Assembly: GCA_910576845.1 (NCBI GenBank)
Contig: CAJTJA010000026.1
Span: 1 to 30,651 of the forward strand
Direction of reading: 5' to 3'
Source: an uncultured Oscillibacter sp.
GTDB lineage: Bacteria; Bacillota; Clostridia; Oscillospirales; Oscillospiraceae
DNA: 30,651 nt
Numbering within the stretch: position 1 is the stretch's first letter; every line of letters begins with the position of its first letter. Below, piece after piece: positions 15,301-29,021 of the stretch. The position numbers were made by a program, and so were the translations under genes. Under the pieces are notes generated by a model that worked only from the letters and a program-made list of their open reading frames with translations, was not told the origin of the DNA and did not search any database.

Positions 15301-16012
15301 CGTCGTAGTAGGGGTTGCAGGCCTCGCGGTGCTGGAAGAAGATGTCCCCGTTCTCGTGGGAACCCCGCATATTGGGCCGCTCGGGGTTCAGGGCATGCTT
15401 ACGGAAGGCGTCCACAGCCTCCATGTCACACATTTCCTTCAGATCGTCGTAATCCCACACGGCCACTTTCTGAATTTCGTGGGAGGTGCGGAAGCCGTCG
15501 AAGAAGTTCACGAAGGGAACGCGGCCCTCGATGGCGGCAAGATGCGCCACAGGAGCCAGGTCCATGACCTCCTGGACATTGCCCTCGCACAGCAGGGCGA
15601 AGCCCGTCTGGCGGCAGGCCATGACGTCGGAGTGGTCGCCGAAGATGTTCAGCGCATGACTGGACACGGTGCGGGCGGACACGTGGAACACGCAGGGCAG
15701 CAGCTCACCGGCGATCTTATACATGTTGGGGATCATCAGCAGCAAGCCCTGAGAGGCGGTGTAGGTGGTGGTCATTGCGCCGGTGGCCAGAGAACCATGC
15801 ACCGTACCGGAAGCACCGGCCTCGGACTGCATCTCCACAACCTTAACTGTGGTGCCGAAGATGTTTTTCTGACCGGCGGCGGACCACTGGTCAACCAAGT
15901 CTGCCATGGGCGAAGACGGGGTGATGGGGTAGATGCCCGCCACCTCGGTAAACGCGTAGCTGACATATGCCGCCGCGTTGTTTCCGTCCATGGACTTGAA
16001 CTTTCTTGCCAT
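12347..16012 (-). CDS. nifJ: Pyruvate:ferredoxin (flavodoxin) oxidoreductase
   Basis: Oxidises pyruvate with CoA to acetyl-CoA and CO2 and reduces ferredoxin, the central step of clostridial fermentation. About 1221 residues, the single-chain homodimeric type. The N-terminal pyruvate-binding domain has YPITPSSPMAD near residue 27. Two 4Fe-4S sites follow: CIQCNQCAYVCPH at about 695 and CMGCGVCVGVCP at about 750. The CAGC motif (SGSCAGCAETSY) marks the thiamine-pyrophosphate domain and the distal cluster. TPP and Mg residues are in GDGWAYDIGFGGVDH at about 1015 and in DTEVYSNTGGQ. The ATG at 16012 has GGAGG 7 nt upstream and gives the family N-terminus MARKFKSMDGNNA; an extension to 16060 is not supported. 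It is monocistronic, with a good promoter and a candidate Rex site upstream. A very long antisense frame covers it and is a codon-usage artefact. Confidence 0.98.
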   Translation of the reverse strand: MARKFKSMDGNNAAAYVSYAFTEVAGIYPITPSSPMADLVDQWSAAGQKNIFGTTVKVVEMQSEAGASGTVHGSLATGAMTTTYTASQGLLLMIPNMYKIAGELLPCVFHVSARTVSSHALNIFGDHSDVMACRQTGFALLCEGNVQEVMDLAPVAHLAAIEGRVPFVNFFDGFRTSHEIQKVAVWDYDDLKEMCDMEAVDAFRKHALNPERPNMRGSHENGDIFFQHREACNPYYDALPDVVEKYMGKVNEKLGTDYQLFNYYGASDAGRVIIAMGSICDVAEEVIDYMNAHGEKVGLIKVRLYRPWKAEKLLAAIPASCKKIAVLDRTKEPGSQGEPLYMDVVTALANAGRNDITVIGGRYGLGSKDTPPASVFAVYEELTKAEPKRQFTIGIVDDVTHLSLEEKPAPNTAAEGTIECKFWGLGGDGTVGANKNSIKIIGDHTDKYVQAYFQYDSKKTGGVTVSHLRFGDKPIRSPYYINKADFVACHVPAYIIKAFPMVRDVKPGGTFLINCQWSDEEVNKHMPAVAKRYIAKNNIQVYTINAIDLAREIGMGKRTNTILQSAFFSLAKVMPESEAIQYMKDAATHSYLKKGQDVVDMNHKAIDAGATAYHKFEVPAGWADAQDAPDTTALAGRPEVVEQVKNIMNPVGKMDGDSLPVSAFVKHVDGQFELGAAAYEKRGVAVSVPTWMPENCIQCNQCAYVCPHATIRPYAMTEEEAAKLPAAAKVIDKTGKGKGYKFTIAVSPLDCMGCGVCVGVCPGRKGEKALKMVAQEQEAAQQDVFNYCEANVSEKKDLQDNTVPGSQFHKPLLEFSGSCAGCAETSYARLVTQLFGDRMYISNATGCSSIWGGPAATSPYTTNKDGHGPAWSNSLFEDNAEHGLGMYLGQKAIRDSLKAKTEALIAVPYTYQGLKDAAQKWLDTMEDGKANSEATKEYVKLLEESVMTVDDIVAFTSSPEAVKVFGDQLPQFQAHAKELKDGGAKHCDCDACKLCLEILKDKEYLSKKSLWIFGGDGWAYDIGFGGVDHVLASGNDVNIFVFDTEVYSNTGGQASKASNIGQVAQFAAAGKEIKKKSLAEIAMSYGYIYVAQIAMGANPAQTLKAIQEAEAYPGPSLIIAYSPCEMHSIKGGMMNCQAEMKKAVECGYWNLFRFNPIAEGAKFTLDSKEPAGGYQEFLMNEARYSRLTREFPDRASELFQRNEKAAMDRYQHLLKLKEMYE

Positions 16013-16104
16013 AAACTTACCTCCTGTAAATCTGCCGCCCGGGGACGGCAATCTCTCCAAGACAGGGGACCCGAGCTCTCCCTGCGAGTCTCCATGCGTT
16101 GCTT

Positions 16105-16133
16105 ATTATATCACGGCTCTTTCCCGGTGTAAA
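16105..16133 (-). promoter_or_regulatory. Promoter of nifJ
   Basis: On the minus strand, TTTACA (16133-16128, 5/6), a 17-nt spacer and a perfect TATAAT (16110-16105). It lies about 90 nt upstream of the ATG. Confidence 0.85.
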
Positions 16134-16141
16134 CCGCCGCT

Positions 16142-16159
16142 TTGTTATTTTTTGCACAA
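16142..16159 (-). promoter_or_regulatory. Candidate Rex (NADH-sensing) operator
   Basis: On the minus strand the 18-mer TTGTGCAAAAAATAACAA matches the Rex consensus TTGTKAANNNNTTMACAA at 12 of 14 defined positions. It lies 8 nt upstream of the nifJ -35 box. Rex controls fermentation genes in many Clostridia and PFOR is a sensible target. No rex gene is in the window. Confidence 0.45.
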
Positions 16160-16268
16160 ATTTTGTCAAGATTTCTTGGAGGCTAAACGATTCCGTCCGC
16201 CTCTCGCGGCGCGCTCCCCCGCAGAGCCCAATCGGGCGGCGCCTGTAGCCTTATCCCTGTCTCTGCGC

Positions 16269-16697
16269 TCAGCCGTATCCATAGGTGAGGTGCTCCCATT
16301 CGCCGCCCGCGTTTCTCCCCAGAACCCAACCCCAATTCTTATAGGTATAGTTGGGATTCAAGGAACCGTCTCCGCCGGAGGCGTCTACGTCGAAGGTGGA
16401 CAGCAGCACAATGGCCTCGCCGACTTCATACTGCTCCTCCCATTCCGCAAACTGCCCGGCGGCCTCGTCGCCCGCATAGCGCAGTTCTTTCAAGGTGCAG
16501 CCCTTAAACCCCTGTTTGAAATACCGCAGCGTCACATCCATTGCCGCGTCGATATCAGCCTCTGTGTAAATGTCGGATTCCACCGGAGAAATTACAACCT
16601 CCCTCACATTTCCGCCGCCTCGCGGATACAAAAACAGCGCCAGCAAAATAATGCACGACAGTGCGGCAAACAGTCTAATTTTTGTAGTTTTCTCCAT
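16269..16697 (-). CDS. Small membrane-anchored protein, unknown function
   Basis: About 142 residues. One N-terminal membrane segment (LFAALSCIILLALFLYP) is followed by an extracytoplasmic domain. Notable segments are YTEADIDAAMDVTLRYFK, a middle with one Cys (FKGCTLKELRY), and an aromatic C-terminus NWGWVLGRNAGGEWEHLTYGYG. Similar short domains occur in hypothetical proteins of gut Clostridia, but I cannot name a function. The ATG at 16697 has GGAGG 8 nt upstream; a GTG three codons earlier overlaps that site and is less likely. The gene runs in the same direction as nifJ and ends about 135 nt before the nifJ promoter. Confidence 0.75.
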   Translation of the reverse strand: MEKTTKIRLFAALSCIILLALFLYPRGGGNVREVVISPVESDIYTEADIDAAMDVTLRYFKQGFKGCTLKELRYAGDEAAGQFAEWEEQYEVGEAIVLLSTFDVDASGGDGSLNPNYTYKNWGWVLGRNAGGEWEHLTYGYG

Positions 16698-16860
16698 GTC
16701 TTCCACCTCCAGAATTCAGCATAGCACTGCCGGGCGGAGATTGCAAGCCCGGCAAAAACAAGACGCTTCCTTCTCTCCTTTCCATTTCTCCCAATCTGTG
16801 GTATCATGCTCTTATACAGACAACGCGGCGCCACGCCGCGCTTTGCGGGAGGTTTCAATT

Positions 16861-18378
16861 ATGGTGGTCACGGTACGTTCCCTTGGCTTAAACGGCGTTT
16901 CCGGCTACGATGTCAGCGCCGAGTGCTTTCTCTCCGGGGGCCTGCCGGCCTTCGACGTGGTGGGCCTGCCCGACGCCGCCGTCCGGGAGGCTCGGGAGCG
17001 GGTCCGGGCGGCAGTGAAAAACTGCGGTGCTAAGTTCCCTGTCAGCCGCATCACCGTAAATTTGGCCCCGGCGGGGCAGAAGAAGGCGGGAACCCTCTAC
17101 GACCTGCCCATCTTTGTGGGCCTTCTGGCGGCGGCCGGGGACCTCCCCGCGCCTCCGGCAGACACAGCTTTCTTGGGTGAGCTGTCCCTGTCAGGGACTT
17201 TGCGGAGCGTGGCAGGGGTGTTGCCCATGGCCCTGGCGGCGAAAAAAGCGGGAATCCGGCAGCTCTTTGTTCCCGCCGACAATGCCGCGGAAGCCACTTT
17301 GGCCGATGGCCTGACCGTTTATGCGGTATCGGATGTAGCGTCCCTGGCAGCTCATCTCCGGGGAGAAAAGCCTCTGCCCCCCACTCCGGCCTGGGTGCCG
17401 GCGGAGGATGAGACCGGTCTCTTGGACCTCCGGGACGTAATGGGCCAGGAAAATGTGAAGCGGGCATTGGAGATTGCCGCCGCCGGAGGGCACAATCTGT
17501 TGATGATCGGCTCCCCCGGAGCAGGGAAGTCCATGCTGGCCAAGCGCCTGCCCTCCATTCTTCCGGACATGAGCCGGGAGGAGGCCCTGGCGGCCTCCGG
17601 CGTGTGGTCTGTGGCAGGATTGGCAGCCCCGGAACACCCGCTCCTCACCCGCCGTCCCTTCCGCAGCCCCCACCACACCGTTTCCGCCTCCGCCCTCACT
17701 GGCGGCGGCCCCGCCATGCGGCCCGGGGAAATTTCCCTGGCACACAATGGAGTTCTCTTTTTGGATGAGCTGCCGGAGTTCCGCCGGGACGCTCTGGAAG
17801 TCCTCCGCCAGCCGCTGGAGGACGGGGACGTCACCATCTCCCGCGCCGGGGGAACCCTGCGGCTCCCTGCCCGGTTCCAGCTCATCTGTGCCATGAACCC
17901 CTGCCGCTGCGGCTGGCTCGGGCACCCGGACCGCCGCTGCACCTGTTCCCAGCGAGACCGGGAGCGGTATGTGGAGAAAATCTCCGGTCCCTTGCTGGAC
18001 CGCATCGATCTTCATGTCTCCGTTCCCTCAGTGGAATATGAAGCCATGCGCCGCCGGGAAGTGCCGGAATCCTCAGCGGCGGTAAAAGTCCGCGTGGACG
18101 CCGCCAGGGCTGTTCAAGCCGAACGTCTCTCCGGCAGCGGCGCGGCATGCAACGCCCAGATCACTCCGGCCCAGGTGGGAAAATTCTGCCGCCTTGATGA
18201 ACGGGGAGAAGCATTGATGAAGAACGCCTTCCAGCGCATGGGTCTGACAGCCCGCTCCCATGACCGGATTCTTCGGGTAGCCCGGACCATCGCCGACCTG
18301 GACGGGGAGGCGGATATCGGGCCTGCACACTTGGCAGAAGCCATTCAATACCGTAATACGGATATTTTGAGGGGATAA
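16861..18378 (+). CDS. YifB/ComM family Mg-chelatase-like AAA+ ATPase
   Basis: About 505 residues. The N-terminal ChlI-type lon-protease-like domain has FDVVGLPDAAVREARERVRAA and ITVNLAPAGQKKAG. The AAA+ core has Walker A GSPGAGKS at 217-224 (K223) and Walker B GVLFLDELPEF at about 298-308. The HHTVSASALTGGG segment and the Cys-rich AMNPCRCGWLGHPDRRCTC insert are typical of YifB. The C-terminal Mg_chelatase_C region ends at LAEAIQYRN. In some bacteria ComM is a branch-migration helicase for natural transformation; in Clostridia the role is unclear. GGGAGG lies 8 nt before the ATG. No good promoter or terminator was identified. Confidence 0.93.
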   Translation: MVVTVRSLGLNGVSGYDVSAECFLSGGLPAFDVVGLPDAAVREARERVRAAVKNCGAKFPVSRITVNLAPAGQKKAGTLYDLPIFVGLLAAAGDLPAPPADTAFLGELSLSGTLRSVAGVLPMALAAKKAGIRQLFVPADNAAEATLADGLTVYAVSDVASLAAHLRGEKPLPPTPAWVPAEDETGLLDLRDVMGQENVKRALEIAAAGGHNLLMIGSPGAGKSMLAKRLPSILPDMSREEALAASGVWSVAGLAAPEHPLLTRRPFRSPHHTVSASALTGGGPAMRPGEISLAHNGVLFLDELPEFRRDALEVLRQPLEDGDVTISRAGGTLRLPARFQLICAMNPCRCGWLGHPDRRCTCSQRDRERYVEKISGPLLDRIDLHVSVPSVEYEAMRRREVPESSAAVKVRVDAARAVQAERLSGSGAACNAQITPAQVGKFCRLDERGEALMKNAFQRMGLTARSHDRILRVARTIADLDGEADIGPAHLAEAIQYRNTDILRG

Positions 18379-18714
18379 AGAGGCCCCGTTATGAATGTCT
18401 CTGAACCGAAAGCGGGCGGAACCGCTTCAGCGGCGAGGGCTGTAAAAGCTCTTCGAAAATTTTGCCCACAAGCTTCCATTTCCGAACCATGCCAGATTAT
18501 AGAGGCGAAACAGCCGTTCTTTTTCTGCCAGGCCGGTTCCTTGGATTGGAAAAGGAAGATGCTGTGCATGGTCAGGGCCATGGACAGCGGAAGGAGTGCC
18601 GGCGGAGCCGCACGAACAGGCCGGCGGGAAAACATATTCCCCGGCATCAAACTTCTTCCGTCTTTTCTATGTCTTGTTTGATAAATGACAGAACGCCCGG
18701 CAGCGAGAGATTCT

Positions 18715-18830
18715 TTGCCGGGCAAGGCAAATTTTTGCAGGCGGGCTGTCGCCCGGCAAGAAAATTTAACGCAGAGCGGCGGAAAAAGATCCGCTGTTTG
18801 GGCGCTTTGACATGTTTCAAACAAGGCCTA
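18715..18830 (+). repeat. Dispersed repeat R1, copy C
   Basis: Shares TTGCCGGGCAAGGC, ATTTTTGCAGG, TTTAACGCAG, GCGGCGGAAAAAGAT, GGCGCTTTGACAT and GTTTCAAACAAGGCCTA with copies A and B. It abuts the left end of the R2-like element. Confidence 0.65.
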
Positions 18831-19013
18831 GCCAGCACAGTTGAAAAGAATCCTCTGGATTCTTTTCCGTGCGGCGCTGCAAAGCCGTAAGCCGCATCAG
18901 CGGCTTTCTGAGCTTGGCTTCATAGGAAGCGCATGTGTGCTCCGCGCCCTGGCAGACCTTTGGTCCACTGGTTGAAAGGAAGGAAATGCTTCTTTTCAAC
19001 TACCTTGACTGTA
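18828..19013 (+). repeat. R2-like element, second long copy
   Basis: About 186 bp. The left hairpin is 18843-18867 (11-bp perfect stem, TCT loop). Internal hairpins include 18889-18906 (7 bp, ATCA loop). The right hairpin is 18971-19000 (12 bp, one G-T pair), ending TTTTCAAC, then six bases and GACTGTA at 19007-19013. The left edge CACAGTTGAAAAGAA is an inverted version of the right end of the 12-kb copy. Length and hairpin order match that copy, but the sequence is more decayed. Confidence 0.55.
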
Positions 19014-19028
19014 TTAACCGCGGCCGCG

Positions 19029-19189
19029 CTTTTGGCAGGCCCTAGAGGATATGGAAAACAAAGCGGGCGAAGGCCCGCTGCGCCAAAAGAGCCAGGGCCC
19101 CTCCGGGGGCTCTGGCTCAGGCTGTCGAAAACCTATTATCGCCAGCCTGAGCAAGTTTTTCAGAACCTGTGAGAAGTTCTGAAAAACTT
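19029..19189. repeat. Cluster of inverted repeats downstream of rpoC
   Basis: Several stems stand side by side. CTTTTGGC at 19029-19036 pairs with 19082-19089 and encloses AGCGGGC/GCCCGCT (19062-19079, GAAG loop). A 13-bp stem is at 19089-19118, almost the same sequence as the rpoC terminator stem at 19281-19320 but lacking a T-run. A 14-bp perfect stem AAGTTTTTCAGAAC is at 19153-19189. Confidence 0.7.
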
Positions 19190-19199
19190 CTCATTGAAA

Positions 19200-19230
19200 A
19201 CGAGAGGAACCCTTTCTGGGTTCCTCTCGT
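19200..19230 (-). terminator. Second leftward terminator-like hairpin after rpoC
   Basis: 13-bp perfect stem ACGAGAGGAACCC / GGGTTCCTCTCGT with a 5-nt loop. The minus strand continues TTTTC. It may be a backup to the stem at 19281-19320. Confidence 0.65.
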
Positions 19231-19280
19231 AACTCTCTTCCTTCCCGTCCATGTAGTCTTCTTTCTTTTTTGACAAGACG

Positions 19281-19320
19281 CAAAAGAGCCAGAGCCCCCG
19301 GAGGGGCTCTGGCTCTTTTG
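19281..19320 (-). terminator. Terminator of rpoBC
   Basis: 18-bp perfect stem CAAAAGAGCCAGAGCCCC with a CGGA loop, flanked by A/T runs inside the stem. It therefore works as a terminator in either direction. It lies 36 nt past the rpoC stop. Confidence 0.9.
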
Positions 19321-19356
19321 ATGTTCATCGATTGATTCTCATCTGTTTACGCGTGC

Positions 19357-23232
<3,876 letters not shown>

Positions 23233-23278
23233 ATTGCGCGTTCCTCCTTCAATGCACCGGATATTTTTAACGAACGCA

Positions 23279-27004
<3,726 letters not shown>

Positions 27005-27226
27005 CTTCACATTCACCTTTCTTCCGCCCCCGCCTATGGCGGCAGGAGAGGCAAATTCAAGGAAACGCCGGTAAAGCCGGCTCTTCATGCCGCTTTTATG
27101 CGGCGGGTTTGGCACGCCGGGCGCCGTTGTTAAAAACCCTTCGCCCTGCTCTTGCATTCTTCTGGGAAATGTGCTATACTACAGTTAAGGTGTGTTATTA
27201 GGTTCTCTTTATCTTTTGCTGATAAG
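27005..27226 (-). promoter_or_regulatory. Long structured leader of rpoB
   Basis: About 220 nt between the promoter and the rpoB ATG. Three short GC stems lie in order on the minus strand: GCCGCATAAAAGCGGC, GCCGGCTTTACCGGC and CCGCCATAGGCGG, the last close to the ribosome binding site. There is no U-run, so it is not a plain terminator. Translational or processing control is possible. I cannot match it to a known ribosomal-protein leader. Confidence 0.45.
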
Positions 27227-27232
27227 TGCCTC

Positions 27233-27261
27233 ATTTTACCATGTTTTTTTCCTTTTGTCAA
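27233..27261 (-). promoter_or_regulatory. Strong promoter of rpoBC
   Basis: On the minus strand, a perfect TTGACA (27261-27256), a 17-nt A-rich spacer and TAAAAT (27238-27233). Confidence 0.85.
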
Positions 27262-27331
27262 GGGTTGAAAAAATTTATCCTTTTTGCCTGTTGCGTTGTT
27301 GAGGCAGCAAACATAACTTATTCTTTAATTT

Positions 27332-27373
27332 TTATAAGGGGGGTTGTTTCTATTGAAACAACCCCCCTTATAA
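27332..27373 (-). terminator. Long perfect hairpin after two-TM gene
   Basis: 19-bp perfect stem TTATAAGGGGGGTTGTTTC with a TATT loop, starting 1 nt after the stop of the small membrane protein. The minus-strand tail is A/T-rich (AAATTAAAG) rather than a T-run, so termination is likely but not textbook. Confidence 0.6.
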
Positions 27374-27374
27374 T

Positions 27375-27611
27375 TTACAACGATTCTTGACTCTTCTTGT
27401 TGAAAAACCATGCCAAAAGAACGCATATTGCAATTCCAATCCCATATGGGATGCAGTATATGAATGCGGCCCACGCAGGGGCGCTGTAGCATGCGTATTT
27501 TCCGCCCCACTGCAAAGCGCAGTAATTGTATGCAACTGCGGCACACATGACATTTGCAAGCAGGATTGCAAGTGCGGCAAACAGATAGACCAGGTTTTTA
27601 TATTTTTTCAT
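27375..27611 (-). CDS. Two-TM small membrane protein, unknown function
   Basis: 78 residues. Two hydrophobic segments (LVYLFAALAILLANVMCAAVA and FIYCIPYGIGIAICVLLAWFF) flank a loop with Tyr, Trp and Cys (YNYCALQWGGKYACYSAP). The C-terminus is basic (FNKKSQESL). AGGAG lies 9 nt before the ATG. It follows the broken XRE regulator by 12 nt on the same strand, so the two probably formed one unit. The surrounding DNA is visibly richer in A+T than the flanking core genes, which suggests acquisition. I do not know a function. Confidence 0.75.
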   Translation of the reverse strand: MKKYKNLVYLFAALAILLANVMCAAVAYNYCALQWGGKYACYSAPAWAAFIYCIPYGIGIAICVLLAWFFNKKSQESL

Positions 27612-27623
27612 TGAAAGTGTCTC

Positions 27624-27972
27624 CTATTTACTTTTAAAAATCAGAACGATCCCCCATATCGTGAGCAGCACAAACAGCGCAATGAGGATTCCCGTTCCGT
27701 TTAAAGCAATCACGGACGATTCATTGATTTGGCTGACAGACGGTGGATGTATCACGGTTAAGACGCCAAGCAGGATGAGGCAGACAGCACCTGCTGCGCA
27801 AAAACAGATGCCGATTCTGCTTCCTCCTGCGGACGGCATAGTTTTGTTTTTCTTCCCTTCTTCGTCTGTTGAGCTTGCCGGTTGATTTCCCGTAAGCTCA
27901 TCTTTTTTCGGCAAGCTGTTCCTGAGACAAACCGTTTTTTCGCCTGAGTGTATATATTTTTTCAGACAGCAC
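27624..27972 (-). pseudogene. Truncated XRE-family membrane regulator
   Basis: A perfect AGGAGG 8 nt upstream leads to a GTG at 27972 and 24 codons reading LSEKIYTLRRKNGLSQEQ then LAEKR, ending at TGA (27900-27898). This is the start of an XRE/Cro-CI helix-turn-helix. From 27914 the +1 frame continues open to 27624: KKDELTGNQPASSTDEEGKK, then two membrane segments (GICFCAAGAVCLILLGVLTVI and GILIALFVLLTIWGIVLIF). This is the usual C-terminal form of membrane-linked XRE regulators. The recognition helix and linker are missing, so an internal deletion that shifted the frame is the simplest reading. The membrane part alone could still be translated from a TTG at 27914. Confidence 0.75.
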
Positions 27973-28207
27973 CTGCTTTACCTCCTCACCAAAACTATAC
28001 CCCAATTCTCCGTGGCATACTATCAACTACTCTTGAAATTTCCGCAACCAATGGTTGCATTGAGATAACATTTAGAAAATTCACTATTATTATACTCTGT
28101 TCTCCTGCTTATCTCAAGAATTGGTAAAATCACCAAAGTTATAAACCAGCGGCACAAATAGTAAAACGGGCAAAAATTTTGTGATTTCATTTCCCTTTTT
28201 GATTTAA

Positions 28208-28244
28208 AAAGCGGCCTATGGAGGAAATTTCCATAGGCCGCTTT
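28208..28244. terminator. Hairpin terminator between tRNAs and XRE remnant
   Basis: 14-bp perfect stem AAAGCGGCCTATGG / CCATAGGCCGCTTT with a 9-nt loop and T-runs on both sides (TTTTTAAATC on the minus strand). The 27973-28418 gap otherwise holds only the tRNA terminator and AT-rich sequence. Confidence 0.75.
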
Positions 28245-28359
28245 ATTCGTTTTTGTAAAAATTCTATCATGCACCCCGCATGCTCTAACGCCTCGCCGTA
28301 CCTGTGGCCGCCGGGCCGCATTTTCTGCCGGAATATACTGCAAAGCAGGAATTAAAAGA

Positions 28360-28389
28360 AAGAATTCCGCCCTATAGGGTGGAATTCTT
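28360..28389 (-). terminator. Terminator of the tRNA-Ser operon
   Basis: 13-bp stem AAGAATTCCGCCC / GGGTGGAATTCTT (one G-T) with TATA loop. On the minus strand it continues TCTTTTAATT. It lies 30 nt after the 3' end of tRNA-Ser(GCU). Confidence 0.8.
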
Positions 28390-28418
28390 CCTTAGGGCTA
28401 AGCTGCTGCCCCACAACT

Positions 28419-28511
28419 TGGCGCGGAAGGAGGGATTTGAACCCTCGCGCCGGTTTTATCCAGCCTACTCCCTTAGCAGGGGAGCCCCTTCGGCCACTTG
28501 GGTACTTCCGC
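28419..28511 (-). tRNA. tRNA-Ser (anticodon GCU)
   Basis: Acceptor stem GCGGAAG / CTTCCGC, discriminator G and encoded CCA. The anticodon loop CTGCTAA gives GCU, closed by CTCCC/GGGAG. A long variable arm and the T-loop GGGTTCGAATCCC support a class II serine tRNA. 93 nt including CCA. Confidence 0.96.
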
Positions 28512-28530
28512 ATATTCCCGATTTAAAATT

Positions 28531-28618
28531 TGGCGGAGAGAGTGGGATTCGAACCCACGGGCACTTGCGCGCCGCCGGTTTTCAAGACCGGTTCCTTCAA
28601 CCACTCGGACATCTCTCC
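28531..28618 (-). tRNA. tRNA-Ser (anticodon UGA)
   Basis: Acceptor stem GGAGAGA / TCTCTCC, discriminator G and encoded CCA. The anticodon loop CTTGAAA is closed by CCGGT/ACCGG and gives UGA. Long variable arm; T-loop GGGTTCGAATCCC. 88 nt including CCA, 19 nt upstream of the other serine tRNA in the same operon. Confidence 0.96.
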
Positions 28619-28652
28619 ATTCAGAAGGCGCCGTCTCTTGAACACGCATAAT

Positions 28653-28682
28653 ATCATAACATATCCCCCCTCATTTTGTCAA
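28653..28682 (-). promoter_or_regulatory. Promoter of the tRNA-Ser operon
   Basis: On the minus strand, a perfect TTGACA (28682-28677), an 18-nt spacer and TATGAT (28658-28653), about 40 nt before the first tRNA. Confidence 0.8.
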
Positions 28683-28825
28683 TAAAATTTTTTCCTTTCT
28701 TTGTACAGACCGGCGGTCTTCACAGGTGTGCGATTTTTACGCCTGTCAAGGAGATCCTCCGTTGGAATCCCGGATTTATACCACATTTTTGAACCCACAA
28801 GCGCCCTTTTCATTTATAATTAAAG

Positions 28826-28942
28826 CCGCCTATTGCCAAGTTTTGATATTGGCGGAACAGCCAGTTGGAAAATTTTCCGGCTGGTCAAATTAAGAACTCT
28901 CAGAAGTACTTCCAGAAATCCGTTAGGATTTCTGGAATTTTT
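28826..28942 (+). ncRNA. Candidate small RNA with own terminator
   Basis: A perfect TATAAT sits at 28815-28820, with only a weak -35 (TTGAAC at 28789-28794, 20-nt spacing). Downstream come a CCGCC...GGCGG stem, a hairpin CCAG...GGAAAATTTTCC...CTGG (about 28861-28884), and a strong terminator: a 12-bp perfect stem TTCCAGAAATCC at 28910-28937 with GTTA loop and T-run. No ATG or open frame lies between, and no rightward gene lies upstream that would need the terminator. The 28619-29021 gap holds nothing else besides the tRNA promoter. Confidence 0.4.
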
Positions 28943-29021
28943 AGCAGTGCATATTCCTTGCTTTTGAAATATTTTTTATGGGACCGTCATGACATCATCC
29001 TCTGTGCATAGAGCTGGCCCT

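Larger units (their letters stand above)
18379..19356. other. 978-bp noncoding region rich in hairpins
   Basis: This lies between convergent yifB and rpoC. No reading frame in it has a ribosome binding site and a credible sequence. It contains an R1 repeat, a long R2-like element, a chain of further hairpins and two leftward terminators for rpoC (separate entries). In 18379-18714 I see nothing recognisable. Confidence 0.7.

Noticed and set aside
12377..16132. Open frame of about 1250 codons on the plus strand, antisense to nifJ
   Set aside because: nifJ matches its family over the full length. The antisense frame is rich in Gly, Leu, His and Val repeats with no domain, and stays open because of the GC-rich codon use of nifJ.
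18345..18824. Leftward frame of 159 codons after yifB
   Set aside because: It overlaps the end of yifB and an R1 repeat, has no ribosome binding site and no protein-like pattern.
27892..27914. Programmed frameshift in the XRE gene at the A-run
   Set aside because: The run does not form a -1 slippery heptamer in the reading frame. The +1 product would still lack the recognition helix, so deletion explains it better.
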